Source of the DNA: Anaerolineales bacterium
GTDB taxonomy: Bacteria; Chloroflexota; Anaerolineae; Anaerolineales; Villigracilaceae
Assembly (NCBI GenBank): GCA_020634895.1
Contig: JACKAV010000012.1
Span: forward strand, 1-64,000
DNA length: 64,000 bases
Direction of reading: 5' to 3'
This document shows, in pieces, positions 60,451 through 64,000 of this stretch (position 1 is its first letter; every line of letters begins with the position of its first letter). The notes below the pieces were generated by a model. That model was not told the DNA's origin. It ran no database searches and saw only the letters and a program-made list of their open reading frames with translations. Position numbers and translations under genes: made by a program.

Positions 60451-61773
60451 CTACATCAATTCTTTTTCCGCATGGGTCAGCGCATCTTCGAACATTGCGA
60501 GACCTTCATCCACTTCGCTCTTGCTAATGGACAGCGGCGGCGCAATGCGGATCACACTTTGACCGCAGGAAAGCATCAGCAATCCACGTTCGAACGCCAG
60601 GTCCACCACGCGTTCCGTCAATTTTTTGGCGGGGTCCTTGGTTTCACGGTCGGTCACGAACTCCACGCCGATCATGAGCCCCTTACCGCGGACGTCGCCC
60701 ATGCTGGGGTGCCGCGCCTGAATTTCTGTCAGCGCATCCTTGGTATATTCACCGACTTCCTTTGCGTTCTGCAGATATTCCTTTTCGATCAGGTCGATGG
60801 TCGCGAGTGATGCGGCGCATGAAATGGGATTTCCGCCGTAGGTGTTGCCGTGTGTGCCGATCTCCCAATCCATAACGGATTTGCGCGCAATGCACGCTCC
60901 AAGCGGCATACCTGATGCGATTCCCTTGGCGGATGTGACAATATCCGGTTCGACACCGAAATGTTCGATTGCCCACCACTTGCCGGTACGCCCCATACCC
61001 GATTGGACTTCATCCACGATGAGCATAATTCCGTGTTTGTCGCAGAATTTGCGCAGCGCCGGGTAGAAACCGTCGGGCGGAACGATGTATCCGCCTTCGC
61101 CTTGGATGGTTTCTACGAGAACACCTGCCACTTCCTTGGCGGGAAGGATCTGCGCAATGATCTCTTCTTCGATGTAGCGCACCACTGCTTCACCATAGTC
61201 TTCGCCTTTGCGTCGTTCAATGACCGGACGGTACGGGTTGGGGTAGGGGGCATGTGTCACGCCGTTCATCAATGGATAGAACCCGCTGTGGTATTTTGCC
61301 TTGCTGGCGGTGAATGTCACTGCTCCCATTGTGCGCCCATGGAAAGCCCCGGTAAAGCCGATGAAGTTCGCGCGTTTGGTGTGATAGCGTGCAAGCTTGA
61401 TCGCTGCTTCCACAGCTTCCGTACCGGAATTGGTCATGAAAGAAAGCGCATCCTCCTTGAAGGGTGCGATCTCATTTAGCTTTTCACCGAGCTCGATCCA
61501 TTTTTCATGGTAGAAGTCTGAAGAAATGTGGATGAATTTTTCCGCCTGTTCCTGAATGGCTTTGACAACCTTTGGGTGTGAATGCCCGGTTGCCACAACG
61601 GCAATTCCGCCCATAAAGTCGAGGAATCGGTTACCGTCCACATCCCAAACTTCGGTGCCTTTGCCGTGATCCATAGCGAACGGATATCCGCGCGGGTAGG
61701 AGGGCGAGATTACCTTGTGGTCCCGCTCGATTATCGCCTGAGTCTTGGGACCGGGAAGATTTGATTTTTCCAT
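60451..61773 (-). CDS. Class III aminotransferase (4-aminobutyrate/acetylornithine type)
   Basis: A 440-residue PLP enzyme. The PLP lysine lies in SAKGIASGMPLG near residue 285, the cofactor-binding Asp in IVDEVQSGMGRTGK, and NSGTEAVEAAIKLAR and FTGAFHGRT are typical. It transfers amino groups from GABA, acetylornithine or similar omega-amines to 2-oxoglutarate. AAGGAG fixes the ATG at 61773; the frame is open for 27 more codons upstream. The substrate is not settled by sequence. Confidence 0.9.
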   Translation of the reverse strand: MEKSNLPGPKTQAIIERDHKVISPSYPRGYPFAMDHGKGTEVWDVDGNRFLDFMGGIAVVATGHSHPKVVKAIQEQAEKFIHISSDFYHEKWIELGEKLNEIAPFKEDALSFMTNSGTEAVEAAIKLARYHTKRANFIGFTGAFHGRTMGAVTFTASKAKYHSGFYPLMNGVTHAPYPNPYRPVIERRKGEDYGEAVVRYIEEEIIAQILPAKEVAGVLVETIQGEGGYIVPPDGFYPALRKFCDKHGIMLIVDEVQSGMGRTGKWWAIEHFGVEPDIVTSAKGIASGMPLGACIARKSVMDWEIGTHGNTYGGNPISCAASLATIDLIEKEYLQNAKEVGEYTKDALTEIQARHPSMGDVRGKGLMIGVEFVTDRETKDPAKKLTERVVDLAFERGLLMLSCGQSVIRIAPPLSISKSEVDEGLAMFEDALTHAEKELM

Positions 61774-62114
61774 GCATACTCCTTGAGAAGATTGAAAACT
61801 GTTTTTTGTGCCTGTGTGCCCATCAAACCGGCGCGACATCGCCCAACTCCGCATGGGCGAACCATTGGTAGAGAACTTGTTTTATATAGAGTCCCTCACA
61901 GTGAAGGCGCTCCAACCGGATTGCGGTCAGCGCGCCTTGGGAATCTTTTGTCACTCAATGGGATAAGGTATGTTTTGCGTATAGGCACCTGCGTGCATTG
62001 AGATAATTCATTTCAACGACACGAATTGCAGGCAGAGCCCCAATTATACCGTATGCCGATTTTGCGGATTAATGGTGTTTGACTCAACTTAAAGTCCCTG
62101 CTATTATCGATTCT
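61774..62114. other. Intergenic region between aminotransferase and yvcK genes
   Basis: About 340 bp with no convincing gene. It holds the aminotransferase ribosome site at the left and the yvcK promoter at the right. No hairpin or RNA motif was recognised. Confidence 0.5.
62079..62107 (+). promoter_or_regulatory. Promoter of yvcK, leaderless
   Basis: TTGACT (62079-62084) and TATTAT (62102-62107) are separated by exactly 17 bp, a near-consensus promoter. Only 7 nt separate the -10 box from the ATG at 62115, so transcription should begin at the start codon. Confidence 0.7.
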
Positions 62115-63434
62115 ATGAACTATATTTTTGAAAGATTGCGGGAAATGCTTCGTGATTTTCCGCGCTGGCTTCGTCCCGGGCTTGGCGTAAAGCGCTGGCT
62201 GTTCCTTATGATGGGCGGCATCACACTTCTCGGGCTCGGTTTCGCGGTCATTCTTATCGATATTTACCGCACAGACTCCTCTGACCCGGTTTTGCTCACG
62301 TTCCTATCTTATGCTTCCCTTCGGTTCCTGCCGCGGATTTTGCGTGCAGCGATCTTCGGTGGATTGGGACTGGCTGCCATCTTTTATGGAATGTACAAGT
62401 TGAACCGCTCCCTGCTGCGCCCATTCCTGCGTCCTGGATCCAATGTTGTGGAGACGCTGGCAGATTATCAACGCCGCAAACGCGGTCCGCACATCGTCGC
62501 CATCGGCGGCGGGCACGGTCTCTCAACGCTCCTGCGTGGACTGAAGGCGCACACAAGGAATTTAACGGCAGTGGTCACTGTGGCTGACGATGGCGGATCA
62601 TCGGGTAAATTGCGGGAGACTTTTGGTATTCTTCCGCCCGGCGATATTCGAAATTGTCTTGCCGCTCTTTCCAACGATGAAGCCATGTTGACGCAGTTGT
62701 TCCAATATCGCTTCAGCGGCGCCTCCGGTTTGGAAGGACATTCGTTTGGAAACCTCTTCATTACGGCTCTTGCCGACATCACTGGCAGTTTTGAAAGCGC
62801 AGTTGTCGAGTCTGGGCGTGTCCTCTCCGTGAACGGACGCGTCCTTCCTTCCACATTGCATGATGTGAAGTTGGTAGCCAGCATGGAATTGCCGAATTCC
62901 CTGAACGAGGTCCGTGTTGTGGGGGAGAGTAAGATCCCTGAAATGCTGGGACGTGTCCGCCGCGTCTGGTTGGAGCCAGATGACGCTCCGGCTTTTCCGC
63001 CCGTGATCAAAGCTTTGCTCAATGCAGATTTGATCGTTGTGGGTCCCGGCAGTCTTTATACGAGTATTCTTCCAAATCTGCTGGTGCATGATCTGCTTGC
63101 CAGCATGAAAGCCAGCCGCGCCGTCCGAATCTACGTATGCAATATCGCCACTCAATCCGGCGAAACGGATGCCTTCACCTGTTTTGACCACGTCCGCGCG
63201 CTGGAAGGGCACGTGGGTGATGATATTTTCGACGTCATTTTATGCAATGACAACTACTCTGGCGATGTGGGCTCTTCCTCAGTTTGGGTGCGCGCTGATG
63301 AAAGAACCCTTGCGGATGACCGTACCTACACTGCCGACCTTGTGGACGACGCTCATCCCTGGCGGCACGATACCGGTAAATTGGCTCAAGTCGTCATGGA
63401 CATCTTTTACGAGCGGACTGGTCCATTAAATTAG
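62115..63434 (+). CDS. yvcK: YvcK/CofD-like protein with N-terminal membrane helices
   Basis: A 439-residue protein. The C-terminal ~320 residues are a YvcK/CofD-like fold: VAIGGGHGLSTLLRGLK near residue 130, TVADDGGSSGKLRETFG near 159, PPGDIRNCLAAL, GHSFGNLFITAL near 219, VVGPGSLYTSILPNLLV near 312. It binds UDP-sugars and is needed for growth on gluconeogenic carbon and for envelope shape in Firmicutes. The first ~110 residues add two membrane helices (about 27-50 and 73-95), which ordinary YvcK lacks. The promoter implies a leaderless start at ATG 62115. Confidence 0.92.
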   Translation: MNYIFERLREMLRDFPRWLRPGLGVKRWLFLMMGGITLLGLGFAVILIDIYRTDSSDPVLLTFLSYASLRFLPRILRAAIFGGLGLAAIFYGMYKLNRSLLRPFLRPGSNVVETLADYQRRKRGPHIVAIGGGHGLSTLLRGLKAHTRNLTAVVTVADDGGSSGKLRETFGILPPGDIRNCLAALSNDEAMLTQLFQYRFSGASGLEGHSFGNLFITALADITGSFESAVVESGRVLSVNGRVLPSTLHDVKLVASMELPNSLNEVRVVGESKIPEMLGRVRRVWLEPDDAPAFPPVIKALLNADLIVVGPGSLYTSILPNLLVHDLLASMKASRAVRIYVCNIATQSGETDAFTCFDHVRALEGHVGDDIFDVILCNDNYSGDVGSSSVWVRADERTLADDRTYTADLVDDAHPWRHDTGKLAQVVMDIFYERTGPLN

Positions 63435-63593
63435 ATTTTTTTGGTAAGTAATCGATTACATTTGTCATCAAAAATAGTAGACGTACGAAAATTCACAAAT
63501 TTGCCCAAAAGAAGTAAAATTCAGTTGTATGTAAGACCGTACCAGACGACACATTTGTGTCCTCTGACCTAAATTCAATGGAGGATTTTTCCC

Positions 63594-64000
63594 ATGGCAA
63601 TCAAAGTTGGTATTAATGGATTTGGTCGCATCGGACGCCAGGTACTCAAGGCGATTCGTGACCGTTACCCCCAGGAACTTGAAGTCGTTGCGTTTAATGA
63701 CATCGGCGATCTCAAGACAATGGCTCATCTTCTCAAGTACGACTCGAACTACGGTCGTTTCGACGGAACCGTTGAAGTCGCAGAAGACGCGCTCGTCATC
63801 GACGGCAAAAAGGTCAAGGTCTTCAAAGAGACCGATCCTTCTGCCATCCCCTGGGGTGACCTCGGCGTGGACATTGTTGTAGAGTCCACTGGTTTGTTCA
63901 CTATCAAGGAAGACGGTGTGAACAAAAAAGGCAAGCAGGTTAAGGGCGCTGTCAATCACATCAAGGGCGGCGCAAAGAAAGTTATTATCTCCGCGCCTGC
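63594..64000 (+). CDS. gap: Glyceraldehyde-3-phosphate dehydrogenase, partial
   Basis: The first 135 residues of a type I GAPDH; the gene runs off the window. GINGFGRIGRQ at the N-terminus, FNDIGDLKTMAHLLKYDS and VVESTGLF are the NAD-binding features. The catalytic Cys is beyond the end. ATG at 63594 with GGAGGA upstream. The enzyme makes 1,3-bisphosphoglycerate in glycolysis or reverses it in gluconeogenesis; yvcK just before it has a related carbon-flux theme. Confidence 0.96.
   Translation, partial: MAIKVGINGFGRIGRQVLKAIRDRYPQELEVVAFNDIGDLKTMAHLLKYDSNYGRFDGTVEVAEDALVIDGKKVKVFKETDPSAIPWGDLGVDIVVESTGLFTIKEDGVNKKGKQVKGAVNHIKGGAKKVIISAP

Noticed and set aside
61783..62001. Small plus-strand frame between the aminotransferase and yvcK genes
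   Set aside because: No ribosome site, no family resemblance, and it overlaps the aminotransferase leader.

Overview
This is about 64 kb of bacterial chromosome with moderate GC, dense coding and mostly short gene gaps. Gene content and style suggest Anaerolineae (Chloroflexota): a TPR protein with a long tail of PDWL motifs, a PadR/HAAS-type membrane pair, Ser/Thr kinase and FHA genes side by side, LytR-CpsA-Psr and LysM proteins on Thr/Pro-rich stalks, and a giant DUF11/SdrD-like adhesin ending in a sortase. The assignment is inference from content; there is no rRNA in the window to confirm it.

Layout. 1-6 kb: a HerA-like ATPase, a membrane methyltransferase, ruvB, a DUF2905 protein and queA. 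6-13 kb: an ECF sigma/anti-sigma pair, a type-5 uracil-DNA glycosylase, two alpha/beta hydrolases, a peroxiredoxin-like gene with an in-frame TGA at its catalytic cysteine (probable selenoprotein), an S51-like protein with a CysRS-type tail, then a Crp/Fnr regulator, cupin and polytopic membrane protein. 13-24 kb: persulfide dioxygenase-rhodanese, pyrimidine-nucleoside phosphorylase, the PDWL protein, ndk, a leftward operon (response regulator, thpR, rsfS, histidine phosphatase) and a second ECF sigma/zinc anti-sigma pair. 24-31 kb: tRNA-Val(CAC), then a leftward envelope and signalling operon (kinase-like sensor, LysM protein, LCP lipoprotein), with a TPR protein and a lipoprotein running the other way. 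31-45 kb: mtaB, folD, a diheme cytochrome, the PadR pair, a GH25-SH3-phosphodiester glycosidase, a glycosyltransferase, a TtuB/TtuA sulfur-transfer pair, the kinase and FHA genes, and small metabolic genes. 45-64 kb: a CpXC protein, pepF, a histidine kinase, the 2,947-residue adhesin-sortase, a TIR protein, a class III aminotransferase, a membrane-anchored YvcK and the start of gap.

The signals most worth following are these. (1) A probable selenocysteine peroxiredoxin with a SECIS-like stem-loop just after the UGA. (2) A giant adhesin carrying its own LPDTG motif directly before a catalytically complete sortase domain. (3) A family of short elements built on a 7-bp period, found between genes and also as apparently frame-neutral 42-bp tracts inside queA and mtaB. 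(4) A sensor kinase whose phospho-acceptor histidine is glutamine. (5) Several genes whose -10 box lies only 6-7 nt before the ATG, which implies leaderless mRNAs. (6) A TtuA/TtuB tRNA thiolation pair.
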